Assembly (NCBI GenBank): GCA_037893225.1
Contig: JAZGUH010000122.1
Coordinates: 682,001 to 746,000, forward strand
Source: Hippasteria phrygiana
Taxonomy: Eukaryota; Echinodermata; Asteroidea; Valvatida; Goniasteridae
DNA length: 64,000 nt
Direction of reading: 5' to 3'
In this document: one piece after another, positions 12,001-26,900 of the stretch
How the letters are laid out: the number at the start of each line of letters is the position of its first letter
How positions within the stretch are numbered: position 1 is the stretch's first letter
The notes under the pieces: model-generated
Database searches by the model: none
The model's input: only the letters and a program-made list of their open reading frames with translations
What the model was told of the DNA's origin: nothing
Translations under genes and position numbers: made by a program

Positions 12001-15000
12001 TTTACCTGCTTCAAACCTTGCATATTCCGAGTCCAGCATGAATGTCTGGAAGCGATTGGAGACATGATGATAGGCAACCATCTTCAGGAAATACTGGTTG
12101 AACTCAAAGGACATAGGAAACTGTGCTTGCACCTGCAAACATTAAATCATGAATGACTATCTGGTTAATTCGAACATGAATACGCGTGCCTTACACTTTT
12201 GAAGATAGCTGACTTTTTTTTAAATTACAAGAATCTATTGATGCACAATCTTTGAATTCTCAACAGAACCCCAGCTTCCAATATAACATTTTAAGATCAC
12301 ACCTAGCATTTTGTAGCCTTTACTGCAATTTTTGTGTAATATTTTATGCTACACTGTTATTGGTCTGGATCTTTTTAATAATTTAAGTCCCAATGTTACG
12401 GCCTTACCTGATGGACGCAATCCAAGAACTGAAGGAACATCGGAGCAAATCCGCTAGCTTGATGAGCGAGAGTCTGATTACTACGATGAGTAAACCGATG
12501 ACCGAATGCAAACCATTCCTTCTCAATCAAGGTTTGAAAACCCTCTAGTGTCCGGTAGTAAGGATCCATCAGGATTTGGGCTAATGACACAACCTGGTCA
12601 TGAAGAATAAAGCATAAAGCAACCATGAGAGAGGCTTTCAAGCAGACCCATGTGAACAAGTAGAATAGCAGGATCAAAAAAAAAAAAAAACAGGATAAAC
12701 AACAAAACAAAAACAGGATAAAAGTAGGACTTTGGAGGACAAAATCAGGATAAAAGTAGGACTTTGGAGGACAAAATCAGGATAAAAGTAGGACTTTGGG
12801 GAAAAAAATAAAAAAAGTAGGACTTTTGCAGGCTTTCAGGAGTAGTTTTCATTGATACTCATTGATACTCATCACAAGCCTCATTTGGCATATTCTGTAC
12901 TCACAACACTTGTAATCCATCCTCAACTAAGCTCTTGGAAGTCAAGTTGCAGTACTCCTGCACCCAAGCCCTTCATCGTGTGATTTTCATATGACATATT
13001 CATTGAGATTTCACTTTTCAAAGATGTGGGACAAAAAGTAGGGAAAAAATAGGAATTTCAAGAAAAAAAAAGTGGGAAAAGTAGGAAAAGGTATTAACCC
13101 TCCCTCTCTCGGTGCCAAAATGGAGCAAACTACCCTACCTATCAAAACCTATCAAAACCTATCGAGTCTCAGGTTGAAACACACAAGCTGTTGGAGAGGA
13201 AGGGCCTCGGTTTTTGGACAGGTTATGATAGTTAGAACAGTAGGAGGGATAAAAAACAAATTAGGAAAAGTAGGAAAAGTAGGAAAAGTAGGAATACTTG
13301 AAAGGTGCATGAGATCACAACATGGAAGGGTAGTTCCACTCTGTTGGACATGAAGGTTCATGTTCAGGTTATTGGGATACCTCAAAACTCATCCCTACAT
13401 GTAAATAATGTCATACCTGTGTCGTGAAGTCCCAGCCGTCCTCAAAGCTGAACATAACAGATGATCCCTGAAGGTCCATAAGGTCAACAGCTGCTCCAGC
13501 CAGCTGCATAATACTCTGAATCTACAGGTCGGATCCCAAGAAATACCAAGACGTTATATCAAGAATGAATGCAGTTGTTGCAAAAGTGAGCTTCAAGCTG
13601 TACCAGCTGACAAAAAACCTGCAACAAGATCAACACAGAGTCCCACCCGAGTAAGCCCGTGATTGATTTTTCCTCACTGGCTCTTGGAAAGCACCGAGCA
13701 TACAGTGCTTCATACACTATGTCGGAAAAGGGCAACTTTTTTTTCTTCTAATTTATATCATCCCCGACGTCTGCACTAGTAAGCAGGAGGCCATGGGTTC
13801 GAGTCTCACCAAGTTAGCCTTTGAATTTTTTCCACAGGCTTTCGGAAAGCACTGAGCATACAGCGCTTCATACACTATGTCGGGAAAGGGCACAAAAATG
13901 TCTAAGATCAACATTCATTCCTATCAGTTGCAAAATACTTTGAATGTACAGGTCAGATCACAAGCAACACCAAAACATTATCTAAAGAATGTGTGCAGTT
14001 GGTACAACTAATAGTCAAACTCTAACAGCTCACTTAAAAGTTAAACGTAGTGTACACGATTGGTAATCCTCCCAAATTGTTTTTAATAAATTATTACGAA
14101 ATACCTTACTAGACTAAGTTAATAGCAGTCTCAATCATCCTGTGAAATCATGGCACCTGGTGTGCTGTTATTTTCAAGAAATTTGGAATTTTATATCGTT
14201 TTTCAACGATTGTCGGCCGACAATCGTTGGAAATAGTCTAGTTCCCTGACCTGATAATTCCCCGACGTCTATAAATTGCTCTGTTTTGTCTAAAGTATAG
14301 TGAGGGAACCAGACTACTAGAATATATTTTTTTTCTCTACGCAGCGAACGGTTTTCCCAGCATCTACGCACACAAAACCTTAAACAGGTCAGTGTTGCAG
14401 TATTTGCTAGCATCCTATAAAATACTAACCCCCAAATCCATTTATTTCCGAAAAATGGGTCACGACTTTCATACTGAGTGAAACATGAAATACCTGAACG
14501 AGCCACTCTGACTCCTCGACCAGCTTGAGGAAACCACACTCGGGGTCCGTCAGCACCGTGCTGGGGACACACGCCTTCATCAACTTCTTCAGACTGCTCT
14601 TGGTATGCCGCGTCTCGTGGAAGTCATAAGGAATGAAATCGCACTTGTTGAACTGTTCCAACTTGAAAGGCTGTGGTTGCGGTTGTAAATGCAGATAGTG
14701 TAGGTTAGGATTGAGAATCATACTCATCATTTATTTTCCGAAACGTTATTATTGATAAATAATTATGAAACAAATCTAATGTTGCTAGAAATTACTTCTC
14801 TTATGGAGCACTGCCTAACCCATGGTCGGGCCAGGCCGTTGAAAAGCCTGGTCACGCTTGGGCCTCCTGGCTTTTAGTCTTGCTATTGTAAGCCACAAAT
14901 CACCTAACAATAGACCATTATCATGCTGTCACCATCTTTGTCTTGTTCCCTGTATGCAATAGCAATTATGAATAGTGATTCCAATTATTGAATGAAGGTG

Positions 15001-18000
15001 CCAGACTATTTTTTCGTTCCAGCCTCGGTTTGGTTACATTGATTTTAATAGGAGAAAAACAAGATGGCTGTACCATGATAAAGGTCTATAGAGTATCTGC
15101 TAATCGATAAAGCCCGGCCTCTGCTAGGCCAGGCTGTGGCCCCTCCCACACTAATCTGCAGTGATCCGGAGATTAAGTCTGGGTGAACAATGGGAGCTGG
15201 CTGGACTCCAGCATTAGTGGGCAGTTTACTGCGTACAACCAGGGGATTATAGAAGCCCAAAGGCCCGGGCATTCCGAGGGCTTGGCCAGGCTTTTTAACG
15301 GCCTGGCCCGACCATGGGTTAGGCAGTGCTCCCTTATTTCTTTCCACTTGCTATATTTAAAAAGTATCTCAAAATGCACTTCCGTTAAAAAACAAATATG
15401 AGTATCCAAATGTCAAGATATCTCGAACACAAAATGCCACAGGGGTCAAACCTACACCAAATCAAAGCTTAGGACGTGACAAATTCAACTTTGTATGCAA
15501 CTCATTTTCAGGATTTTGCGAAATACAAGTAATACCCATTTCTGTAGAGCCAATTCACAATTAACTCTGAACGAGGTCATGCTTTCTCTGCAGGTTGGCT
15601 GTGTTTAACTTTCGTAAATAAGCAACAGAAATCCAAGAAATCACGACATAAAATCGTCTGCAAGTATCTCACCCTCGACTGAGACTTCTCTCCGAAGATG
15701 TAGAGCGCCGCCTTCCGTGGATCTTGGTCCTTCTTGCCCGCCATGTCATAGTCTGTGACCGATCCATTCCGGCTTACTGAATGCGGAGCAAGGGTTAAGT
15801 TCTTAGAAGAAGTGCCGGAGTTCATCCCGCTTGACCGGAAACTGCCCAATTTACCCAGCGTTGCTCCTAGATCCAGACGGGATCGATCGAGGGTCAGAGT
15901 TCAAGCATGGCAGCATACAATGTATGAAATGTATTCGTTAAGATGTCGAGTGTGAATTTGTGGATTAGTTGTATGCATGTTAGAGATGCCAATCGCTATC
16001 ATGGATGAATTATCAGTGGTCATGAATTTCAATGATTAGAATCAGTCAGGCATGTTAAGTTATAAGAAAATGATTTCAGTACGAACAGCGATTGATAAGA
16101 ATGACACGCATGGATGATAATCTGCTCTTTTGAAAAATATGATTGCATGTAGTTTTCAATAGGGTCCCCGGTTGAGAAAGGTCCCCCGTTTGAAAATCGT
16201 GTACAAAACCAATGAGGGTCCTTGCCAAAAAGTATGAACAATAGGAGGACAATAGGAGGTCCCCGATTGAAGGTGTTTACACACTTGTGTGAGTTGCCGT
16301 GCCAAGGCATTTCATGCGGTTAGGTGGCAATACGAGCCTGAGAAATCGGTGACAAATTTTTTCAGGAGATGAGCTCCATGACATTGTTTGCATTTTGGTT
16401 GTAAAGAAAGCTGACCGGACAATGAAAGCAAGGATGTTGAGACAAACAACGTACACTCGGATAAGAGAAAGGCAACAGACAGACAAACAGATGACTGACA
16501 ATGAACCAGCCAGACAAACAGGAGGGTGACCAACTAACATACATGTACAGTGTAATATTACCTTTCAACAAATACTTTGACAAATACTCGCAGGCTTTCA
16601 AGCAGACCCAGGTGAAAAAAAATAGGAGAATAGTAGGATCCAAATTTTCAACAAAAAAAGGGACAAAGGTAGGCCTTTGGAGGACAAAATGTGGGCTTTC
16701 GGGAGTACCTTTCATTGATACCCATGTCCATATCATCACAAGCCTCATTTGGCATGTTCTGCACTCACAACACTTGTGTTGTATAGTCAACTAAGCTCTT
16801 GAAAATAAAGTTGGAGAGTTTATTTATTATTTTCTTTAACGCAATTCGCTCATCACAAGGCCAAGGGCCACTCGAGGTGTGGGCTACAGAGGAAAGTGTG
16901 GAAGAACCAGCCCCTCACACTGAAACAAGACAAGATAATCCGATCTCTTCACAGTATGAATAGGGTCGGGATGAGTAACTAGTCCACTGCAAGGCATTAA
17001 TAATGCCTCTACCCATATTAAGCGTAGAAGTGCTATAGCCCAGGACTGGGCTCGAACCCACAACTTGCAGAATTACCCGCAGACCACGAATTCAATGCTC
17101 CAAACCACTAGGCCACGGCACTTCCACAGAGTACTCCTGCACCCAAGCCCTTTATTGTGTGATTTTCAAATGACAGTGTGCGATTTAATTTTTCGGAGTT
17201 GTGGGACAAAAAAGTAGGGAAAACAGGAATTTCAAGAAAAAAGTAGGAAAAGTAGGAGCAAGGTAAAAAAACTTTTTAAAAAGTAGGAAAAGTAGCAATA
17301 CTTGAAAGCCTCTACTTGTAGCAAGCTTTAAGAAAAATACAAACCACACAAAGAACACATAATGACGGTCCTTTCTATATTTTGTATGAACTGTTTTGAC
17401 TGCTTTAGTTACGCGTGATGAATGCTTATTGTAGTGTGAGCTTTGAAGGAAAATATTTCTGATCTGTTTGGTATATTCAGTTAACAGGCTTCCATTCATG
17501 CATGCATTAATTCAAGAAACTATTAAAAGTGTGGCAGAAAAAATTTGTTTTGTTTATAAATGCATGCTGCCATGATGACCAATGCGTGTATGTTATTTAA
17601 ATTAACCCCTTGAGTACGTTTTTTTACGGAAGACGTCGGGATGTCGCAGCGGCTCTGGCAGCCAAGCAAAACGGCCACAATGTGTTTGTGCAGTCAAGCA
17701 TAACAATAATCCAACAATGGATTGAAACTGCACAAACAGCGGCAAATGGCGTCATCCGACCTGGTGGCACTGTTTTTTTGCGCCATATGGCGTCTTCCGT
17801 AATTCGTATTTTTTAAAAAGGAATCAACATACTGTTATTGAGCAGATGTGTTAAGGCGGGTAGAGCATGATGGGTAAATATGAGCAGCCAGCGTCAATGA
17901 AGGCTTGTTATTCATGGGAATTAGTACAGCTAATATATAGTACATTAGTTTACATATTACATAAGGGTTGCATTCTGATTGTACAATTGTATACTTTACA

Positions 18001-21000
18001 GTCAAACCTTTATAAATGCATGTCAGTGGACTATCTAGGGCCGAGGTACAGAGGTGGCCACAACGGGAGGGCGGCCACAACGGGAAGGCGGCCACAACGA
18101 GAAGGCGGCCACAACGGTAAGGCGGCCACAACGGGAAGGCGGCCACAACGGGAAGGCGGCCACAACGGGAAGGCGGCCACAACGGGAAGGCGGCCACAAC
18201 GGGAAGGCGGCCACAACGGGAAGGCGGCCACAACGGGAAGGCGGCCACAATTCGGAAGGTGGGCACAAAGGACAGGTGGACACAATGGGAAGGTGGACAC
18301 AATGGGAAGGTGGACACAATAGGCAGGTGGACACAATGGGCATGTTTTTACAGACATTTCATTGTGAACAGTTGACTGTAAAGTTGACAAGGTATCTTCA
18401 TGCTAACAACCCTCAAGTATTAAATGTGAATTAAATGTACAGCAGAATGAACGACGAAGTTATAGCTCGTAAGCACACAGTGGTCATTACATTGTCTGCC
18501 AATAACATGGAAACACATACAGCAAAACCTCGATATAACGCAACACGGCCATTGCCAACATCCTCATTGGCTCCCAAATTGATATATTCAATACATACCA
18601 ATATTCACTATAACGAAACACCGCTATACCGAACATTTGGCTATAATGAACATCTTCTTTGGCTCCCAAATTGATGTATTCAATACATACCATTATTCAC
18701 TATAACGAACACCGCTATACCGAACATTTGGCTATAATGAACATCCTCTTTGGCTCCCAAATTGATGTATTCAATACATACCATTATTCACTATAACGAA
18801 CACCGCTATACCGAACATTTGGCTATAATGAACATCCTCTTTGGCTCCCAAATTGATGTATTCAATACATACCATTATTCACTATAACGAACCATCAATA
18901 TAGTGAACATTTTTTGTGCATCCCATGATGTTCGTTATAACGGCGTTCTAATTTAGGCTAATTTTAGGTAATTTAGGCCAGACACCAGGGGCCAATTTCA
19001 CGGAGCGGCTAAGCACAAAAATTTGCTGAGCATGAAAACTCTTCCTTGATAAAAACTGGATTACCAACTAAATTTCAATGTGTTGTATGTTGCTTGTGAC
19101 TGGTATTATGCTGTTGTTTGCTTTGCATGAAAATCACACAGAGTTTTGGCTGGTAACCTATTTTTAGTAAGCAGGACTTTTTTGTGCTAAGCAAATTTTT
19201 GTGTTTCGCAGCTCCTATTGTAAATCCGGTTGCATCCATTAATTTGGTTACCAGGCAAAACGTTAAACATCTGACTGGTATCCTCAGCCACATTAACAAC
19301 ATTCCCATACTAAATACACTTGAGGGTTTTAAGCTTGAAGGCACTTATCAGAATAAATACATCGCCACTACAATATTTGAAAAGAAAAAAAACCCATCTT
19401 TTCCAAGAAATTAGGAAAACTGATGTTAAAAGTAGTGTACACGATTGTTAATTCTCAAAAAAATTTTTTTACTGAATTATTACAAAATTCCCAACTAGAC
19501 TGTAAGTTAATAGTAGTCTGAATCATCCTGTGAAATTATGGCACCAGGTGTGCTGCCGTTGTCAAGAAAAGTGGAAATTTATTTGTCTTCCAACGATTTC
19601 CAGCTGGAAATCATTGGAAAACTGCCCTGTAGCCTTTAGTCAAGGCGCGCGTGGACATGCTGGCATTCAGGGCGCGTCACGTGTCCAGCTGGTGGCCACG
19701 CGCCCCTTGACTAAAGGCTATCATCCGCCCGACAGTTGAAAACGAGCGCCGTTTTTCTCTCGTTTTTTCCGCCATCCAACAACGCAAAACTTTGAACAGG
19801 TGAGTGGAACGATATTTCCTATAACATACACATGTACTAACCCCCAAATCTGCCCATTTTTGAAAATTGCAATAATGACCAATCATGTACACAGGCTTCA
19901 ATAATACAATCACATAAATGGTATGTAATCTGAATTTACTCTCTTACTTTACCACCTAAAGTAATTTGTGTCTTAAATCCAAAATGAAAGAGCAGACATG
20001 TAGCCGAATTGGTACAGTATTCCAGAGTTCAGGTCATGTCTACATTTACCTGCTTGTAAAAAGAAATGTTAGTAATATGTACAACAAAACTTCAAAACAA
20101 ATTTTTCTTGCAATCATGCAAAATAATGTTTGTAGTACTAGAAAATAAAGTCTACAGAATTGGCCGATCTCCCTGAAAAAAAGAAAGAAAATAGGCAAAC
20201 GAAAAATGGAAATCTGGAACCGAAAAACTGACTAAAGATCTACAACTGAAGATTGGAGACAAGGAGTCAACATGCTGAAATGAATTAAAGGGCAAGTTGT
20301 TAGTGGTACACGATGCACAAATTCTATGATTAAAGATGTCACAAGGCAGTTGGCTGTAGGGGTACGCATCGGAACCGAGTACCCGACCGTTCATGTCAGG
20401 AACCGGTTCCAGATTATGTAATCGAGTTTCCACACAACTTTACATTATCACATTCCCAGACAATGAAAAAGGAAAGGTTTTGAATGTTATTTGCCGGGAA
20501 TTTTCCAAACTAAAACCCGACCACATGGGGAACCAGCACATATTTCACGTTTACGAAGCTCACCAAAGTTGAAAATAAAGGGAATTTACCGGTTGTGGTT
20601 TTTGTGGTCTGGGTATGGATAAAGAGCCTCGACGAGACATAATAGCATGCCTTACTCCACAATAAATACAACGGTATAAAGCTTCCGGACCACCGACTTT
20701 TGTGATATGCCGCGCTGGTGCATGCACGTGCCAGCACACGCAAAGGCAAAGTAGTGATCATGTTTACTGGACAGGCATGAGGTTTTTCAGATTTTTGTCT
20801 GAAATCAGTTTGTTTTTTTATCTCAGAGAAAGACACTATTAACAATTTCCGGGATTTGTAGTTTGGGGTTTGGTTTCTTTAACGGGTACCCGGTTCTTTT
20901 ACTACCCGTAAATGCACACCCCCTAGTAGGCACGTCCCTCCATCAAAACCAACAGGTGTTGAATACAAGACCAGATGCAAACAGATCAACAGGTGCCATC

Positions 21001-23902
21001 AGGGATGAGATTTGAGGAAAATGAAACAAATCCACAAAACATTTTGGAGTGATAAAAACAATTTAAATTTTAAGGACCAAACAATCTTTTAGAAATCTGG
21101 AAGATGTCTCATAAAAAAATCGCGAAATCAGGAAGAATCCAGAAAAATCTCACCCCTGGTACCATTGGGGGGGGGGGGGGGAGAACTAGCCGAAGCCCCC
21201 TTGATTTAACTCCTATCCAAAATGGTCACATTTTGCGAGATATTTATGATATTTATATATATTTATGAAACCCCCACTGACTTGATATGGTTGGAAAGAT
21301 TAACTCTTAAGCAAGGTTCTAGTACAATCCCCAGCTTCTGAAACTTCCTTACGGGAGGAGTGGTTAATCTGTGGTCGGGCCAGGCCTTTGAAAAGCCCAG
21401 CCATGCCCAGGCCTTCGGGCTTTTACTCTTGGCCAGGCTTTTCAATGGCCTGGCCTGACCACAGATTAACCACTCCACCCTGAATCGGAGATATACTCGA
21501 TCTAAGCAAGTCATGTTTTGATGTGTTTTTGTTTAAATTCCTGCTTCATTGCATGTGCTTCAATGGGACTAGCCAAGGTACAAAATCCACCCTTGACTCA
21601 ACTCCTATCCCAAATGGCTGCATTTGTTCGATATATTTTCATTATAAACCCCCACAAACTTGGTCTAGTTGAAAAGATTAACTCAGAAGCAAGATTCTAG
21701 TGAATGGACTTTATTCCCGATTAAGGATGAGATGAGTTAGTCTCATCAGACGCATCACTGGAATTAAATTCTTCTCAATCAACTTCCCGCCATTCGGCAT
21801 AGTTTTTCAAAGGTAATCTAGTAGACCAGCCCATTGATAAAATCCAAGATGCCACCCATGCAACGTGCAGAGGACCAGGCCGCAAGTCTAAAAATCCAGG
21901 ACACATTGCACAGTCCGAATCATCAGCATTTAAGACTGAATACTTGGAGGGGCTGACAGATCCCCACTATCCATAGACTTGTCACAAGTCTCTTCGTTTG
22001 ACGAGTCATCATCAGACGAGACATAGATGGACCAGGTCGGATCCGACTCCAGCAGCGAATCATCAAAAATCTCCACTATTTCTTCCAATTCTGCAGACAA
22101 TTGGCCATAAATTAATGGCGTTTTCAATGTACCAATATTCTTCTGACGCTAGGCAACGGAATATATGCCATGCAATAAACAATTACTCCTGTGGTCCCAT
22201 CAGCAGGTTGGTGGGCAATATCTTTGGCTTGGTTAACAGAAACTGGTGATTTGGTTAACAGAAACTGGTGGTTTGTTTAACAGTAACTGGTAGTTTTGGT
22301 TAACAGTAAGTTGTTTTGGTTAACAGTATCTGGTGGTTTTGGTTAAAAGTACACCTGATTTTCAATGCATGAATTATGTACACCCATGCCTATTAATGGT
22401 TAATGCCATATTCAATGGATCACCCCATCTTTTCACCAAATCATTGCTAATCACCATATTTTTCGGCTATAAATGGTAACTTTTGGCAGAAACAAAAATT
22501 CAACACCGATTTTTGAAGCATGCACAGCTTATATTCAATTTTAATTGTTACTAGTTGAAATATCCAACTTCGGATATCCACACTCGGAATATCCCAACCA
22601 AACCAAAACCAAAGTTAAGAAAGTTAAACCAAAATTTATTTGATGATGAAAATTGGATTTTGCGATTTGGGCTATAAAACTGAAATGGATATGGTTGGGA
22701 AGCTTTTCTAAAAGTAGAATATAAAGATTCACATAACTATCTCTTCAAATTGCGTGGTTTTTGTTTAATTTCGTGACAAATAACGGTCCGCCATTTTGTA
22801 GAACCAAATTTTTGACTCCACAAAATGGCGGACCGTGTTCACCAGTCGTATTTCCAGCCGCATCTGGTTGAAGTACGTTCTGTTGATCCATTTTGATGTA
22901 CTGTGGCACGGCGCGCAGCACTAGGTAGAGAATTGTACCTGCCGATCATCTGATAGGTTCACAAGGCCACTGGCTGCGGCGCCAGCCTAAAGACTCTTAC
23001 AGCGTATTTTGCGCATTATTTAGATGGTGGTATTTAGTACTGGAAATAAGTCTATGTTTCGCGGGTCAGATGTCAGGGGTAAGCGGCAAATTTTTTGTTT
23101 TGTAATCACTACTCACTAATTACAACACATTATACGTGTTTTTTTGCATGAACAACTCTTATAAAACATAAGGAACATTTCCAAACAGCAAAATTTCATG
23201 ACATTTGAAGGCAATGTGTCCCTTTAACTCTGAGTCCCCACCATCCTTTGTTTACACTCTACTCCCAGCCAGTATATTAACCCCATGAGTACGGTATTTT
23301 ACGGGAGACGTCGGGGTGCCGCGGTGGCTCTGGCAGCCAAGCGAACCGCCACAATGTGTTTGTGCAGTCAAGCGTAACATATACACAATAATCCAACAAT
23401 GGATTGAAACTGCACAAACAGCGGCCAATGGCGTCATCCGGCCTGGTGGCACTGTTTAATCCAACAATGGATTGAAACTGCACAAACAGCGGCCAATAGT
23501 GTCATCCGGCCTGGTGCCACTGCTTTTTTTGCGCCATATGACGTCATCCGTACACAAGGGGTTAACTCAGACTTAGGTTGCCTCTCTGCACTGCATCTGA
23601 TTGATCAAAGCTTATGCCATATTTTTGAATTTTAATTAGTCTTTAAAGTGACAGCTTCAAAATGTTTTTTGATCACTTTTGGCGCGTTCCAACTGACGAA
23701 GATTAACAACTGAAAGAACTTAAAATCTGGCAGTGTTAGGGTTAAACTCGTATCGAATTACCTCGCTTCAGCGTTGATAACGATCTGTCGATCAGCCCTG
23801 GGGGAAAAAATACACCGGTTAGTGGCAAACTGTGTTGGGAATCTCCCTGGCAATGTGTCAAGCTGTTACTGCTGCAAGTAGCAGACAAAAGATTGTTAAA
23901 TC

Positions 23903-23943
<41 letters not shown>

Positions 23944-26900
23944 GCATTTATATAGCGCATTTTTCCAACGGTTACAATGCGCTGCGAAAACTAATCCAGA
24001 GAAGTCAGAACAAAGCAAAAACAAATACATTATGAATGACATTATTTTGAGAGCAGGTAAACCTAGGATGAAAATAGATATGTTTTGAGTTTGCGTTTGA
24101 ACTGGCAGACAGAGTTGCAATTACGGATGTTGAGAGGGAGTGAGTTCCAGCATCTTGGTCCAGCTACAGAGAAAGCCTTGTCACCTGCGTGTTTGAATGT
24201 GCGCTGTATTTTTAAGTTATGCCCTGAGCGGAGGCCACTTCGGTTGGGCATGCTGAGGTCTAGAGAGTTGATTATATATTGTGGATGTGTGCTTGATAGT
24301 GCTTTGTACATGTTCATAGCTGTTTTGAAGATAATGCGTTTGTGAACAGGTAGCCAGTGTAATCAGGCAAATCAGGCAAATCATATCAGTAATCAGTAAT
24401 CAGTTACAAATGGGGGAAAATGGCATTCCACTGTACACATCAACGCATTGGAATGCGAACACTGATTGGTAAAAAAAATGACGTATTAGAGACATGTAGC
24501 GATTAGGAGATGAATATTACAGCACATTGCATTTGAAATTAACACTTCGAATGGGAAAGGAAAAGTTTGCGAACAGAATTCGCAGTCGCATTTCGCACGC
24601 AATTTTATCCCCCCCCCCCGCGAATGCAAGCGGGAAATTATTTTTACACTTTCGAGAAAAAGGTGTGGAAATATTTTTCCACTTGTATGAAAAGGCTTGA
24701 AAATGTTCCCTGGAAAGAAAAAAAAAATGTAAAGGGAAATTCCTATTCCCAGGTTAACTTTCAAATGCAATGCACTGTACATCAATTCAAAACATTAGTA
24801 CAACTAATTAGTCACACCTCAATCATCGATTAATACAATACTCAACAACTACAAAAGCTTACTAGATACGAGAAATATAAAGTCAGTTTTAAAGAAAACA
24901 TGCATCCTACCCGTCTTTGGCCCTGATTTCCCGCCACTCGATCGCATGAAACCTCTCTGAATTAACGTCCCAGATGAGTGACCCTTCCGAGATCCTAAAT
25001 TAGGGGTGGAGTCGGGCTCCAGGGTTATCGAGGGAGGCAAGATGGCGTTGAGACTGACGAGGGAGTCGGACTTGTAAACGCTGCCGCAGGGCGTGTTCAG
25101 CACCACAGCTGTGAAGAACTTCTCCTGCTCAATACTCTTACTGGTACTGGTTTCAGATGACCCACCTTGAAACAAAGATACCAAACAGGTGTTTCTTCTA
25201 AACAAGTATTTCCATCAGGTGTTTCTAACAAGTATTTCAATCAGGTGTTTCTAAACAAGTATTTCAAACAGGTGTTACTAAACAAGTATTTCAAACAGGT
25301 GTTACTAAACAAGTATTTCAAACAGGTGTTACTATTAAACAAGTATTTCAAACAGGTGTTACTAAACAAGTATTTCAAACAGGTGTTACTAAACAAGTAT
25401 TTCAAACAGGTGTTACTATTAAACAAGTATTTCAAACAGGTGTTTCTAACAAGTATTTCAAACAGGTGTTTCTAACAAGTATTTCAAATAGGTGTTTCTA
25501 AACAAGTATTTCAATTAGGTGTTACTAAACAAGTATTTCAAAAAGGTGTTACTAAACAAGTATTTCAAATAGGTGTTTCTAACAAGTATTTAACAAAAAA
25601 AATTTCAGCACCACAGCTGTGAAGAACTTCTCCTGCTCAATACTCTTACTGGTACTGGTTTCAGATGACCCACCTTGAAACAAAGATACCAAACAGGTGT
25701 TTCTTCTAAACAAGTATTTCAATCAGGTGTTTCTAACAAGTATTTCAATCAGGTGTTTCTAACAAGTATTTCAATCAGGTATTTCTAACAAGTATTTCAA
25801 ATAGGTGTTTCTAAACAAGTATTTCAATCAGGTGTTTCTAACAAGTATTTCAATCAGGTATTTCTAACAAGTATTTCAAATAGGTGTTTCTAAACAAGTA
25901 TTTCAATCAGGTGTTACTAAACAAGTATTTCAAACAGGTGTTACTAAACAAGTATTTTAAACAGGTGTTTCTAAACAAGTATTTCAAAAAGGTGTTTCTA
26001 ACAAGTATTTCAAAAAGGTGTTTCTGACAAGTATTTCAAAGAAGTGTTACAAATAAATGTCTCAAGCTGGTGGTTTAGGAGCTGGTAAGCTCATTCCTGA
26101 CCAACTATAAACTATAAAATAATAAAACATTGGTAAATATTCTGCCTACATTATGAGTTGCTTTCAATCAGATTTGAAAACATTGTGAAAGTAATTCAGA
26201 ATCACTAATCCCTTTGCTTGGTTCGACGATTTTGAAAGATAAGAGATGTTGAAGGTCAACTTACTGCTACTGGGATTCTGTGCCGACTTGATCATTCCCA
26301 TGACCCCTTTGCCATGGAAACCACTGGACCTTAGCAACAGTGCCTTAGTGCCTGGATGCCGCCATGTTATAGCAGGGAACCGGTATTGGCGGTGACACTT
26401 GGCTAATCGTCGGATGCTGTCATCTGATAACGCCGATGGTACAACGACAAGCGACGGGTAGCTGCAGACGGAATGGGAAGTTGTGGATATTGAACTAGCG
26501 GTGAGAGAAATCTGAGATTTCAAAATCTGAGATTTCAAAATTTGAGATTTCAAAATCTGAGATTTCAAAATCTGAGATTCCAAAATCTGGTTATTCTAAT
26601 CTTATTCTAACCGAATAACGGTTATCCGATTTCCCCGGAATTTCCCATCTAGCTCATAGTCGTGCCAACAAAAAGTGACCAGTGAGGTGCCGCATGAAAA
26701 GCCCTCCCAATGACTGGATATAGTTTGCAGGATTCAGTGACCACTGGGCCTTTACAAAAAACATGGATGGGCAAGCTATACACCAAGACCACGAGCGAGT
26801 GAATGCAGTAACAATCAGAGACCATGGAGCAAATTGGAGGATGTTCCAGTTGTTTTCTTTAGCCTGTGTCACAAAAAATGGAAGGTTTAATTTTTTGGAA

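Larger units (their letters stand above)
15867..24910. other. 9-kb SBF intron
   Basis: It holds family D (16591), SINE S3 (16848), family A (17602, 23277), a 17-bp minisatellite (18040), a pogo/mariner-like repeat (18519), families E and F (18986, 19425), a hAT-like element (21000), a short Harbinger-like copy (21350) and a LINE end (23901). Stretches 15867-16590, 19890-20990 and 21720-22200 show nothing I recognise. Confidence 0.7.

Noticed and set aside
11235..12041. Long Pro/His and Gly/Trp/His open frames
   Set aside because: They are products of the 13-bp minisatellite. The real coding in this span is only the two SBF exons at 11256-11410 and 12006-12132.
15840..15866. Alternative acceptor GGGCAG inside exon 20
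   Set aside because: Using it with the preceding phase gives an immediate in-frame stop, whereas the GGATCTAG acceptor keeps the frame open.
17835..18434. Open frames over the GAAGGCGGCCACAACGG array
   Set aside because: All three frames open because of a 17-bp repeat lacking stops, so this is not a gene.
25200..26050. CRISPR-like array
   Set aside because: Units are directly abutting with no unique spacers, and this is an animal genome; it is a minisatellite.
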